A stretch of DNA of 64,000 nucleotides from positions 422,374 to 486,373 of the forward strand of contig CAXATH010000001.1 of the NCBI GenBank assembly GCA_963972195.1, in the 5' to 3' direction. The position numbers and the translations under genes are program-made. This DNA is from Litorimonas sp963972195 (lineage in GTDB: Bacteria > Pseudomonadota > Alphaproteobacteria > Caulobacterales > Maricaulaceae). Of the stretch, positions 27,502-35,697 are shown in pieces. Numbering within the stretch: position 1 is the stretch's first letter; the number at the start of each line of letters is the position of its first letter. The notes beneath the pieces were generated by a model. The model had not been told where the DNA came from, did not search any database, and saw only the letters and a list, made by a program, of their open reading frames with translations.

Positions 27502-28910
27502 TCCGACAGCTCCCTTAAAAGGCGCTGCGCAACGGCAACATCAGAAAAAGGAATAGTTTCAGTTCCGACAATCTGCCCTGTTTCATGACCTTTACCGGCA
27601 ATGACCAGGCAGTCATCCGGGCCCAACTCGGAAACTCCCAAGGCGATAGCCGCCTCCCGGCCCTCAACATTCTTTGCGTCGGGGCAGCCTTTCATCACTT
27701 CCAGGCGAATATCTCTGGCATTTTCCGTTCGAGGGTTATCGTCCGTAACGATAACAGTATCCGCAAGCTTTGCCGCCACAGCGCCCATTTTTGCGCGCTT
27801 ATCAGGATCGCGGTCCCCGCCGCAGCCAAAGACCAAAACAATCCGGCCCATTGTATGCGGACGGACGGACCGAAGCAGTTTATCGAGACCATCCTCTGTG
27901 TGGGCAAAGTCAATAAAGACAGGCGCGCCGTCCTTTGTTTGACCTGCGCGCTCCAACCGCCCGGCTACGCCCGCCAGTTTTTCTAAGCCTTGCAGCCCTG
28001 CCTTGAGGCTAACGCCAGTTTGCAAAGCCAGCGCTAAAGCGGCGACCGCATTCAATGACTGAAACTCTCCGGCCAAAGGTAGCGTCAGCGCGTAACGCTT
28101 TCCGTCAATTATCAAGGTCATTTCCTGCGACGCAGCCCGCGGCATGATTTCGTCAATTCGAATGTCGTCACCTGTCCAGCCAATATGGGTGACGTCTTGT
28201 CCGCGCCCATGAGCGCGTCTGGCAAGTTCTTTTCCGTGCTCTCCGTCAACAGTCATGACGACCGGGGCGTCAGGCGGTGTAAGGTCTGAAAACAGGCGAG
28301 CCTTGGCCTCGAAATATTCGCTTTCTGTCTCGTGATAATCAAAATGATCTTGCGTGAGATTGGAAAAACCTGACGCCGTTACCTCGACAGCGTCCATACG
28401 GTATTGAACCAAACCGTGCGAAGAAGCCTCCATCGCAACATGCGTGACGCCCTGCTCGGCCAGGTCGTGGAGTGTTTTATGCAACGCCACAGCATCCGGC
28501 GTTGTATGCGTCATGGCTTCATAGCCTTTTGGCGACATAACGCCCAAAGTCCCGAAACATGCGGCCTGATACCCGGCATGCGTCCAAAGCTGGCGCAGAA
28601 ACTCCACAGTCGAGCTTTTACCATTAGTTCCCGTCATCGCGACGAGGGTTCGCGGTTGTTTTGGGTAAAACTCCCTTGCCATATGGGCGTAGCGCAACCG
28701 CGGATTCTCATCCTCAATTAAAGGCAAACCCAAACTATCTGTTCCGGGCAAAGACAGAATGGCCACAGCGCCGTTTTCTTTAGCCTGAGAAATATAGGAC
28801 CGGCCATCCGCAACGGTTCCGGGCAATGCCGCAAAAATCATACCTGGCTTTACGGCGCGGCTGTCGCAAGTCAGCCCTGTGGCGTTTAGGTCTTTTAGCA
28901 AGTTGCTCAT
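27498..28910 (-). CDS. murE: UDP-MurNAc-L-Ala-D-Glu:meso-diaminopimelate ligase
   Basis: Mur ligase that adds the third residue. The ATP-binding loop is AMTGTNGKSSTVEFL. DFAHTEDGLDKLL occupies the position of the family DYAHTPD motif, and the DNPR motif (TDDNPRTENA) towards the C-terminus marks specificity for meso-diaminopimelate rather than lysine. The wall is therefore the usual Gram-negative type. 470 residues. It starts within the last codons of ftsI (four-base overlap). Confidence 0.95.
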   Translation of the reverse strand: MSNLLKDLNATGLTCDSRAVKPGMIFAALPGTVADGRSYISQAKENGAVAILSLPGTDSLGLPLIEDENPRLRYAHMAREFYPKQPRTLVAMTGTNGKSSTVEFLRQLWTHAGYQAACFGTLGVMSPKGYEAMTHTTPDAVALHKTLHDLAEQGVTHVAMEASSHGLVQYRMDAVEVTASGFSNLTQDHFDYHETESEYFEAKARLFSDLTPPDAPVVMTVDGEHGKELARRAHGRGQDVTHIGWTGDDIRIDEIMPRAASQEMTLIIDGKRYALTLPLAGEFQSLNAVAALALALQTGVSLKAGLQGLEKLAGVAGRLERAGQTKDGAPVFIDFAHTEDGLDKLLRSVRPHTMGRIVLVFGCGGDRDPDKRAKMGAVAAKLADTVIVTDDNPRTENARDIRLEVMKGCPDAKNVEGREAAIALGVSELGPDDCLVIAGKGHETGQIVGTETIPFSDVAVAQRLLRELSE

Positions 28911-30571
28911 CGCAGTGCCTCCTGACGCACAGAGGCAAGTTTTGGAATGTCTCTGGCTCCGGGGAGCATAGGCCCTATACGCTCGATGACTTTTCCGGCT
29001 GTCGGCGCCGCGTTCCAGCCCGCCGTCGCGTAACCATATGTTCCTTCAACGGGTTTGGGCTCGTCCAGAGACACGATCAGCACATAGCGCGGGTCGGAAT
29101 GAGGAAAAGCCGCGACGAAGGAGGTTACAAGACTTTTGCGGTCATAGCCGCCATTGGACGGCTTTTCAGCCGTTCCTGTTTTTCCCATAACACCAAAACC
29201 CGGAATATCGGCTTTCCCGCCCGTGCCGTCCGTAACAACTTTGCGCATCATATGACGAAGATCATCAGAAACCTGAGAAGAAAAAACTCTATGGATCTGC
29301 TCGGGGTGAGCTGCGCTGCGCTGGAGAATTGTCGGCGTCACGTAAAGACCGTCATTCAACGTGGCGCCAATTGCCGCCGCCAAAGCCAGAGGTGTCACCG
29401 CAAGGCCGTGTCCGTAAGACACCGTAACAGTTGCCATTTCGCCCCAACGGTTTTGAATCTGGGGATGGGCGCTTTCAGCCAGTTCGAAAGGCACCCGGTC
29501 AAGCAGGCCCAGATTACGGAGGTGGAATTGCTGTCTTTCCCCTCCAATTCTTTGAGCAATCATGGCGGTTCCGCGGTTTGAACTCTCGGCCAGAACGCCA
29601 GACATATTTAACGGTACATCCGAAGGATGGTCGTCCCGTATCCATTTACTTAGGACTTTATAGGGTTTTTGCACGGGGAAGAGCTCCTCTTGATCCGCCA
29701 CCTTATCCTCTAGCGCCATAGCCATGGTCAGGGGTTTGAAGACTGAGCCTAAATCATAAGTCGACATTGAGGCATGATTATAGCGACTTTCTGGTGAAGT
29801 TGCGCCCGGAACGTTTGGATCGAAATGCGGCAGGGACGCCATAGAAATGATTTCTCCCGACTTCATATCCAGCACAACCGCGGCCCCGGCCAAAGCCTTG
29901 AAATGTGTTATACTCGCCGCGAGCTCTTCGGTGACGGCATATTGAACGCGCATGTCGATCGACAGGGCAACAGGCGGAGAACGGTCCTGCGTCAGCCGGT
30001 CGTTTAACGCTTTTTCCGTTCCTGCAACGCCCTGCATATCGACATCCGTGAATCCGACGACATGAGCCGCCAACTCCCCGCGAGGATAAACCCGCTTGGA
30101 CTCCGTCCTAAATTTCAGCCCGGGCTGGCCCAGCTCAAAAACCTTTTGCTTTTCCTTTGGCGTCAAACCACGCTCAATCCAGACAAATGCCAGATCGCGG
30201 CTGAGCTTGTCTTCGAGGTCATTTACATCAAGTTCCGGCCTAATGGCCGCGAGGGATTGCGCTGTTTCGCGCGGATTCCAAATCCGGCGAGGCTCCGCAA
30301 ATAGTGAATAGGTTTCAAGGGTTGTTGCCAACAACTCACCTTGACGGTCCGTGATATCGGCCCGGTAAGTGTTCACGGCATCCGGCATCACCGTGACGTG
30401 TTTTTCAGGGGCAAATAACGAGATTTCTGCCAAGCGAACGACGACAAGCCCCAAGACGATCAGATACGCCACCATTCCGATGCGAATCCGAATCCGACCT
30501 TCAGAGACAGCTGCAGACTCGTCGTCTGCAACCTGCATTGTGCGTGTATGACGGGGAGAAAGACTAGTCAT
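28907..30571 (-). CDS. ftsI: septal transpeptidase FtsI (penicillin-binding protein 3)
   Basis: Class B PBP that cross-links septal peptidoglycan. I place the start at 30571 (MTSLSPRHTRTMQ), overlapping the ftsL stop, with a GAGGGGG ribosome binding site. A start eight codons earlier is possible. One membrane segment (MVAYLIVLGLVVVRLAEISLF) is followed by the pedestal domain (DITDRQGELLATTLETYSL). The transpeptidase motifs are SVFK (Ser276, Lys279), SSN (330-332) and KTGT (464-467). About 554 residues. Confidence 0.95.
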   Translation of the reverse strand: MTSLSPRHTRTMQVADDESAAVSEGRIRIRIGMVAYLIVLGLVVVRLAEISLFAPEKHVTVMPDAVNTYRADITDRQGELLATTLETYSLFAEPRRIWNPRETAQSLAAIRPELDVNDLEDKLSRDLAFVWIERGLTPKEKQKVFELGQPGLKFRTESKRVYPRGELAAHVVGFTDVDMQGVAGTEKALNDRLTQDRSPPVALSIDMRVQYAVTEELAASITHFKALAGAAVVLDMKSGEIISMASLPHFDPNVPGATSPESRYNHASMSTYDLGSVFKPLTMAMALEDKVADQEELFPVQKPYKVLSKWIRDDHPSDVPLNMSGVLAESSNRGTAMIAQRIGGERQQFHLRNLGLLDRVPFELAESAHPQIQNRWGEMATVTVSYGHGLAVTPLALAAAIGATLNDGLYVTPTILQRSAAHPEQIHRVFSSQVSDDLRHMMRKVVTDGTGGKADIPGFGVMGKTGTAEKPSNGGYDRKSLVTSFVAAFPHSDPRYVLIVSLDEPKPVEGTYGYATAGWNAAPTAGKVIERIGPMLPGARDIPKLASVRQEALR

Positions 30572-30926
30572 TCTGTTGAGCCCCCTCGCCTGCATTCTCT
30601 TTCGGCGCCTCTCGGAGTGGAAATGCCTCTGTCAGCCCTTCAACTGTCAGAGTGGTGTTCGTGGAGATAGGCTCAAACCCCAAATTTTTCTTCGCCAAAT
30701 CTGCGAGGCGGGTCGGTCTTTCGCGGAAGGCGAGCTCTGCTTCGAGTACAGCGACAGCCCGCTCTTCGGACTCAATCGCGCGCTCAAGCCGCACGACTTC
30801 TTCTTTGGCCGTTTGCGCGCGCGTCTTGATGTAGAATAGACCGACAGTTAAAGCAACGCCGACAACAAACAAGACAAAGGCCGTTAAGCGCCGACTAGCA
30901 GATGGATTGTGCGCGTATGCCGTCAT
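30564..30926 (-). CDS. ftsL: cell division protein FtsL
   Basis: Small bitopic divisome protein that forms a coiled coil with FtsB and activates FtsWI. A short cytoplasmic N-terminus, one membrane segment (LTAFVLFVVGVALTVGLFY) and a coiled-coil stretch (AKEEVVRLERAIESEERAVAVLEAELAF) are visible, followed by a Pro/Thr segment ending in an acidic tail. 120 residues. Assignment rests on architecture and its place between rsmH and ftsI, since FtsL sequence is poorly conserved. Confidence 0.85.
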   Translation of the reverse strand: MTAYAHNPSASRRLTAFVLFVVGVALTVGLFYIKTRAQTAKEEVVRLERAIESEERAVAVLEAELAFRERPTRLADLAKKNLGFEPISTNTTLTVEGLTEAFPLREAPKENAGEGAQQND

Positions 30927-31903
30927 AATAGCGCCTCCAAATCAGAAAGTTGCGGTACGCGCAATGACCGCCCCTCGGACGCCTCCCACGGGTCAGCCTC
31001 TGTCCGGACAGCAACGCGCATCTTGGCAGAACGCGACCGCGCATTATCCTGAATCTCCGTCTTGGAAGGCTTAGTCACAGATCGTTTCGGCAGAGAAAAA
31101 CTTGCAGGAGGCCCGGCGCGCTCTACAGCTGGAGCGTAACGCGAACCGCCCTCAATCTCGCCAGCCCGCTCACGAAAAAACGATTTTACGATGCGGTCTT
31201 CCAGTGAGTGGAAAGTGACAACGATCAGCCTCCCGCCCGGCGCGAGCGCATTCTCTGCGGCGTGAAGCGCTTTGAACAACTCTCCTAGCTCGTCATTAAC
31301 GAAAATTCGAAGGGCCTGAAAAATCTTTGTCGCCGGATGTGTTTTGCCGCGCCGTCCCAACGCCTTCTCCAAAAGCTCGGCCAATTGAAGCGTACGCGTG
31401 AGCGGCGTCTCGTCACGTGCCTGCACAATCATTTTAGCGGCGTGGCGCGCCCGCGCCTCCTCGCCGTAAACCCGGAACATCTGCTCTAGCTGTGCCTGAC
31501 TTAAATTCATGACAGCATCTGCGGCACTCGGCCCTGATTGGCTCATGCGCATATCCAGCGGCCCGTCACGCATGAAAGAGAATCCGCGCTCGCCCTCATC
31601 CAGCTGCATCGAAGACACGCCGATATCGAGAATTACAGCATCAACCGGATCGAGGCCTAGCGTATCAAGCGCAGAAAACGGGGTCTGGATGAGGCGAAAA
31701 CGACCTGAATAGGTTTCCGTCAGTTCAGATGCTCTGGGCGCGACATTCGGATCACGGTCAAGACCAATGACATAGCAATCTTCGGCCTGTAGAATAGCCT
31801 CGCTATAGCCGCCATAACCGAACGTCCCGTCTACATAGACCTCGCCTGCTTTGGGACTCAAGGCCTCCAAGACCTCAGGCAACATGACAGGGTAGTGCTT
31901 CAT
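30923..31903 (-). CDS. rsmH: 16S rRNA (cytosine-1402-N4)-methyltransferase
   Basis: Methylates N4 of C1402 in the decoding centre of 16S rRNA; formerly MraW. The characteristic N-terminus HYPVMLPEVLEAL, the SAM-binding DGTFGYGGYSEAIL, then DIGVSSMQLDEGERGFSF and DMRM are present. The C-terminal VTFHSLEDRIVKSFF completes the signature. 326 residues. Start and stop each overlap neighbours by four bases. Confidence 0.97.
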   Translation of the reverse strand: MKHYPVMLPEVLEALSPKAGEVYVDGTFGYGGYSEAILQAEDCYVIGLDRDPNVAPRASELTETYSGRFRLIQTPFSALDTLGLDPVDAVILDIGVSSMQLDEGERGFSFMRDGPLDMRMSQSGPSAADAVMNLSQAQLEQMFRVYGEEARARHAAKMIVQARDETPLTRTLQLAELLEKALGRRGKTHPATKIFQALRIFVNDELGELFKALHAAENALAPGGRLIVVTFHSLEDRIVKSFFRERAGEIEGGSRYAPAVERAGPPASFSLPKRSVTKPSKTEIQDNARSRSAKMRVAVRTEADPWEASEGRSLRVPQLSDLEALL

Positions 31904-32370
31904 GACGGCCCTCCGCCCGGAAGAGGCGCAGGGACAGGCCTTAGACGGTGGCGATTTTCCTTCGCCAGCTTTCGCATTTGACCGGCGCGCTCTTCATGAG
32001 CGACAGGCGACCAAATCTCGAAACGTCGACCCAGGCCAACAAAGGTGACATGGCCGTTCAGCCCCGCATAATCATGAAGGTCCTTCGGCAAAGATATTCG
32101 TCCACCCGTATCGAATTGCAAAGGTCGGCTCGCGGCAAAAATCGCGCGCTGAAGGGCGATACGCCCTTCGTCATAGTAATCAAGCGTATCCAGAGAGCGC
32201 TGATATTCTTCCATCAGCGCCATACCGCCGCCTTCAAGATACTGACCATCAAAGCTTGGCCAGACAACGATACCGTCAAAACCGCTGCCCGCGACCACCG
32301 CACGGAAATCCGCCGGGACGGAGACCCGACCCTTCGCATCCACTTTGTTTGTCACGCTGGACAGAAACAT
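31900..32370 (-). CDS. mraZ: transcriptional regulator MraZ
   Basis: First gene of the division and cell wall cluster; a DNA-binding protein that in E. coli represses its own operon. Two SpoVT/AbrB-like halves are visible: VTNKVDAKGRVSVPADFR at the N-terminus and FDTGGRISLPKDLHDYAGL about 80 residues later. 156 residues is normal. Three TGGGA repeats with 10-base period lie 36-60 bases upstream, consistent with autoregulation. Confidence 0.95.
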   Translation of the reverse strand: MFLSSVTNKVDAKGRVSVPADFRAVVAGSGFDGIVVWPSFDGQYLEGGGMALMEEYQRSLDTLDYYDEGRIALQRAIFAASRPLQFDTGGRISLPKDLHDYAGLNGHVTFVGLGRRFEIWSPVAHEERAGQMRKLAKENRHRLRPVPAPLPGGGPS

Positions 32371-32405
32371 GAAAATCCCTCGGCAAGCTTTTATGAGCTT
32401 AAATT

Positions 32406-32430
32406 TGGGATAGCATGGGATGATATGGGA
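32406..32430 (+). promoter_or_regulatory. MraZ-type operator: three TGGGA repeats
   Basis: TGGGA occurs at 32406, 32416 and 32426, each separated by five bases. E. coli MraZ binds TGGGN direct repeats with five-base spacers upstream of mraZ. Here the repeats lie 36-60 bases before the mraZ ATG and read TGGGA on the strand opposite to mraZ. Confidence 0.75.
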
Positions 32431-32469
32431 AACAATGCCAATTTAGCAAAATATTAGCTATAGATTGCT

Positions 32470-32500
32470 TTTTCCACACTGTGAATAGCTTTGGGGATAA
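32470..32500. promoter_or_regulatory. cluster of three DnaA-box-like nonamers
   Basis: Relative to TTATNCACA, TTTTCCACA (32470-32478, plus strand), CTATTCACA (32480-32488, minus) and TTATCCCCA (32492-32500, minus) each differ at one position. They start 10 and 12 bases apart, about 100-130 bases before mraZ. DnaA control of the cluster is inference. Confidence 0.4.
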
Positions 32501-32862
32501 CCCTTTATTTACGAACAATAACAAGAGCTTAACAAAGGCTTTACAAAGCGTTACAATATGCCGGATCGACGCCTCGCCCATCACGGGGCAAGAGGAATAG
32601 CGCACCCTTACCAACTGAATTAAAACGGCTTTGGTTAGCGACATTGACCCGCCAAGCGCGGTTATACTTTCTCATCGCGCTCATTTCGAAGTTTTACCTG
32701 GGTTAATGACACGAGGCTCAAAATGTGGTTTAATTATAACAGTTTAAAGAAAAGTCGGATGAGCTTAAGCTGAAGCAAACTAAGCACATCCTAAAATCTT
32801 GACAACTGACGCATAACTAAGGTTTTGAAACAGATAATCATATCACTCGAGACAGGCTCTTT

Positions 32863-33228
32863 ATGGCGCAACAAAAGCTCAACATATTAATTCTCGAAGA
32901 CGAAGCTTTTGTCGCTTACGATCTGGCAGAAACAGTTGAGTCTGCGGGACACGGCGTTCTGGGTCCTTTTTTTAACTGCGATGAGGCAAGCAAGTCTTTG
33001 GCCATAATCAAACCTGATTACGCCATATTGGATGTTGATCTCGGAAATGGTCAGGACAGTCTCTCCGTCGCCCATCAGCTTAAAAAACGCCAAATCCCCT
33101 TTACCTTTGCGACAGGTTACAATGAAACTCAAAGTGAGATGTTTCGTGAGTTCGGAGATGTTCCGCGCTTAAGCAAACCGTTTGGATTTCACGAAGTCGA
33201 AGATCAAATTTCGACATTGGTGGGCTAA
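32863..33228 (+). CDS. single-domain response regulator (FATGUY-like receiver)
   Basis: A stand-alone receiver domain of 121 residues with no output domain, so it should act by protein contact or as a phosphate shuttle. The acidic pocket is Glu12-Asp13, the phosphoacceptor is Asp57 (AILDVDLG), Thr84 is the switch residue and Lys105 is in LSKPF. The segment around the switch residue reads FATGY, as in the FAT-GUY receivers of alphaproteobacteria, some of which act with HWE/HisKA2 kinases. No kinase is adjacent. It is divergent from mraZ. Confidence 0.88.
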   Translation: MAQQKLNILILEDEAFVAYDLAETVESAGHGVLGPFFNCDEASKSLAIIKPDYAILDVDLGNGQDSLSVAHQLKKRQIPFTFATGYNETQSEMFREFGDVPRLSKPFGFHEVEDQISTLVG

Positions 33229-33424
33229 AACACGCCTCATCGATTACCTCGCCGGCGCGCGCTCCTGTAGGTGCGTACATTCCTTTACTTAGAACCACCT
33301 AATCCCGGTACGGATTAGTCATTGCGCGACAATTAAGCTTTGCTTTCGGGCTAAAGTCGTCTTTCCTATGACTGATAGGCACTCCCCCTCCAGCTGTTTA
33401 AAATTTTACAAACTTATCTTTTTT

Positions 33425-33443
33425 GTAATTGACAATCATTCTT
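33425..33443. promoter_or_regulatory. Fur-box-like sequence before the TonB-dependent receptor
   Basis: The 19 bases containing GACAATCATTCTT match about 13 of 19 positions of the E. coli Fur consensus and lie about 60 bases before the receptor start. Iron repression of the receptor and the PepSY gene is inference. Some alphaproteobacteria use other iron regulators (Irr, RirA). Confidence 0.4.
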
Positions 33444-33505
33444 AACTCCCTATGAAGCGTCGCTAGTTGCAAGTAATTCGCAATATCGAACGCTAGAGAG
33501 AATGA

Positions 33506-35689
33506 ATGTCCTATAAATACAGCCTCCCCGCTTTACTTCTAACAACCGTGATTTGCTCACCCGCAATGGCGCAAACTTCGATGGGCGGAGAAGTCTCAGA
33601 CGCCAAATCATCAGACCCTCTTCTTATGGCCTCTTCGGAACCAATGGATGAAATCGTGGTCACGGCCAGTGGTTTTGAACAAAATCTGAGTCAGGCTCCG
33701 GCCAGCATCACCCTTATCCCTCGTATGGAATTGGAAACTCAACGCGTAAACAGCCTAGCGGAAGCCCTGTCGACGGTTCCCGGCGTGGACATTGGCGACG
33801 GCGTCGGAAAAACAGGCGGGCGTGAAATTTCAGTTCGCGGGATGCCAAGCGACTATACGCTTGTTCTCGTCGACGGCCGCCGCCAGAATGCCGCTGGCAA
33901 TGTGACGCCCAATGGATTTGGAGATACGTCCTCAGGCTTCGTTCCGCCGGTATCCGCGATCGAACGAATTGAGGTCGTGCGAGGGCCAATGTCCACCTTA
34001 TATGGGTCCGACGCCATGGGCGGCGTCATCAATATTATCACGCGAACAGCGACGGATCGGCTAAGAGCAGATGTTGGGTTGGATACGACCCTCCAAGAAA
34101 GTGACGGCTTCGGGAATAGTTATAATTCGACCCTTTATCTCGACGGTCCGATAGCAGAAGACCTTCTCACCTTTTCTGCCCGCGGGAGATATTATCACCG
34201 AGAGGCTTCGGAACTGAGTTACTTTGATGCGGACGGAAATGAATTGGATGTCTCGCAGCGCGGGCCAAGCCCGGTAGAGGCAGATATTTGGTCTTTGGGC
34301 GGACGGTTGAACTTAATGCCGAATGATCGGCATAAAGTCTGGGTTGATGTCGATATAGCGCGCCAAACTTATGATAATTCCGAAGGCCAACTTGGGACGC
34401 TCGGCGTTAGAGGCTATGGCCCGGAACAAAAATTCAATCGCAATCAATATGTGCTCGCTCACACATCGGAAGTTTTAGGCGGCGTTTTAGACTCCGACAT
34501 CACTTATAATGAGACAGAAACCATCGGCCGTATCCTTCCGGATGATGTTGCCGGAACAGACAGGCTGCAAGGGGACCCGCGTCAACTTGAAGCTCAAAAT
34601 ATGATTTTCAATACGCGCTTCTTCAGAGAAATTGGACAACATACTTTTACAATTGGCGGCCAGTTCTGGCACGCCGAACTTCAGGACGGCGTAGCCGCAG
34701 AACCGTTTGAGCATGACCAATGGGCCGCCTTTCTCGAAGACCAATGGCGTTTTGCCGACTCGCTTAGCCTAACCACAGGTGTCCGCTATGACGACCATAG
34801 CGTCTTCGGGTCTAATTTCAGCCCCAGAGCCTATCTGGTCTGGAACGCCACTGACGCGTTGACCTTGAAAGGCGGCGTCAGCCGCGGGTTTAAAACGCCG
34901 CGGCTCGAACAAATCGCCGAAGGTATTGTTGGCTTCCGGGGTCAAGGAACCATCCCGTTCCTCGGCACGCCTTCGCTACAACCGGAAACCAGCACAACCT
35001 ACGAAGCCGGCGCTTATTGGAGAGGCGCGCAAGGCTTACAAGCCAACCTAACCGTTTTCTACAACCAGTTCGAAGACAAAATCGCGTCGGGGCCGACCTT
35101 TGCGAACTGTGCGTTCAACCTGACGGAAGAGGAATACAACGCTCTGGAGCCAAGCGATTCCTGTCTTGATTACGGGTTTTTCCCGCGTCCAGCCACGTAT
35201 TCCCAAGACATCAATGTTGATGAGGCAGAAACACGCGGCGTTGAAGCTTCCGTAGAGAGAAACATCATCGACTCTGTAAAATTCTCGGCAAACTATACCT
35301 ATACGGATAGTGAGCAAACCAGCGGACCAAACATTGGCGAGCCTCTTGTAAACACGCCTGCGCATCAAGTTAATGGCCGTTTGGAATGGACAATTACCGA
35401 GCGCCTCAATAGCTGGGTCAGAAGTGAATACGCTTCGCCCCGTTATCGCGGCGCCGGAGAGGCACAGGACCAATTGGGTGATTTTAAAAGCTACACCCTT
35501 TTCCATTTAGGCGGAGCCTTTGAAGTCTCTGACTCTGTGACTCTGAGTGCGGTCGTCTATAACTTGCTGGATGATAATTTTGTGAGCTATGTGCCCTATA
35601 CGTCTCGCGGCAGTCTGGCCTATTCAAATGAATACGCGATCAATCAGGAACCTCGCCGTCTCTGGCTATCTGTGAACGCTCGGTTTTAG
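33506..35689 (+). CDS. TonB-dependent outer membrane receptor, catecholate-siderophore type (CirA/FepA-like)
   Basis: Outer membrane gated channel for an iron chelate. The signal peptide ends at PAMAQ (about residue 23) and a TonB box follows (DEIVVTAS, about residues 49-56). The plug domain carries SVRGMPSDYTLVLVDGRR and IERIEVVRGPMSTLYGSDA, very like CirA/FepA. The remainder is a 22-strand barrel with a two-cysteine extracellular loop (about residues 534 and 552). It ends in Phe (LWLSVNARF), the BAM recognition residue. 727 residues. It is followed after eight bases by the PepSY membrane protein, suggesting an iron acquisition operon. Confidence 0.9.
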   Translation: MSYKYSLPALLLTTVICSPAMAQTSMGGEVSDAKSSDPLLMASSEPMDEIVVTASGFEQNLSQAPASITLIPRMELETQRVNSLAEALSTVPGVDIGDGVGKTGGREISVRGMPSDYTLVLVDGRRQNAAGNVTPNGFGDTSSGFVPPVSAIERIEVVRGPMSTLYGSDAMGGVINIITRTATDRLRADVGLDTTLQESDGFGNSYNSTLYLDGPIAEDLLTFSARGRYYHREASELSYFDADGNELDVSQRGPSPVEADIWSLGGRLNLMPNDRHKVWVDVDIARQTYDNSEGQLGTLGVRGYGPEQKFNRNQYVLAHTSEVLGGVLDSDITYNETETIGRILPDDVAGTDRLQGDPRQLEAQNMIFNTRFFREIGQHTFTIGGQFWHAELQDGVAAEPFEHDQWAAFLEDQWRFADSLSLTTGVRYDDHSVFGSNFSPRAYLVWNATDALTLKGGVSRGFKTPRLEQIAEGIVGFRGQGTIPFLGTPSLQPETSTTYEAGAYWRGAQGLQANLTVFYNQFEDKIASGPTFANCAFNLTEEEYNALEPSDSCLDYGFFPRPATYSQDINVDEAETRGVEASVERNIIDSVKFSANYTYTDSEQTSGPNIGEPLVNTPAHQVNGRLEWTITERLNSWVRSEYASPRYRGAGEAQDQLGDFKSYTLFHLGGAFEVSDSVTLSAVVYNLLDDNFVSYVPYTSRGSLAYSNEYAINQEPRRLWLSVNARF

Positions 35690-35697
35690 GGAAGAAA

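Larger units (their letters stand above)
32371..32862. other. 492-base intergenic region between mraZ and the response regulator
   Basis: No convincing gene. A short minus-strand frame (32399-32644) lacks a ribosome binding site and family resemblance. The region is AT-rich on the mraZ side and must contain the promoter of the 24-kb division and cell wall cluster as well as that of the divergent response regulator. It holds the TGGGA repeats and a cluster of DnaA-box-like nonamers, listed separately. Clear -35/-10 elements could not be assigned with confidence. Confidence 0.7.

Noticed and set aside
32399..32644. 81-residue minus-strand frame upstream of mraZ
   Set aside because: It runs through the putative MraZ and DnaA sites, lacks a ribosome binding site and resembles no family.
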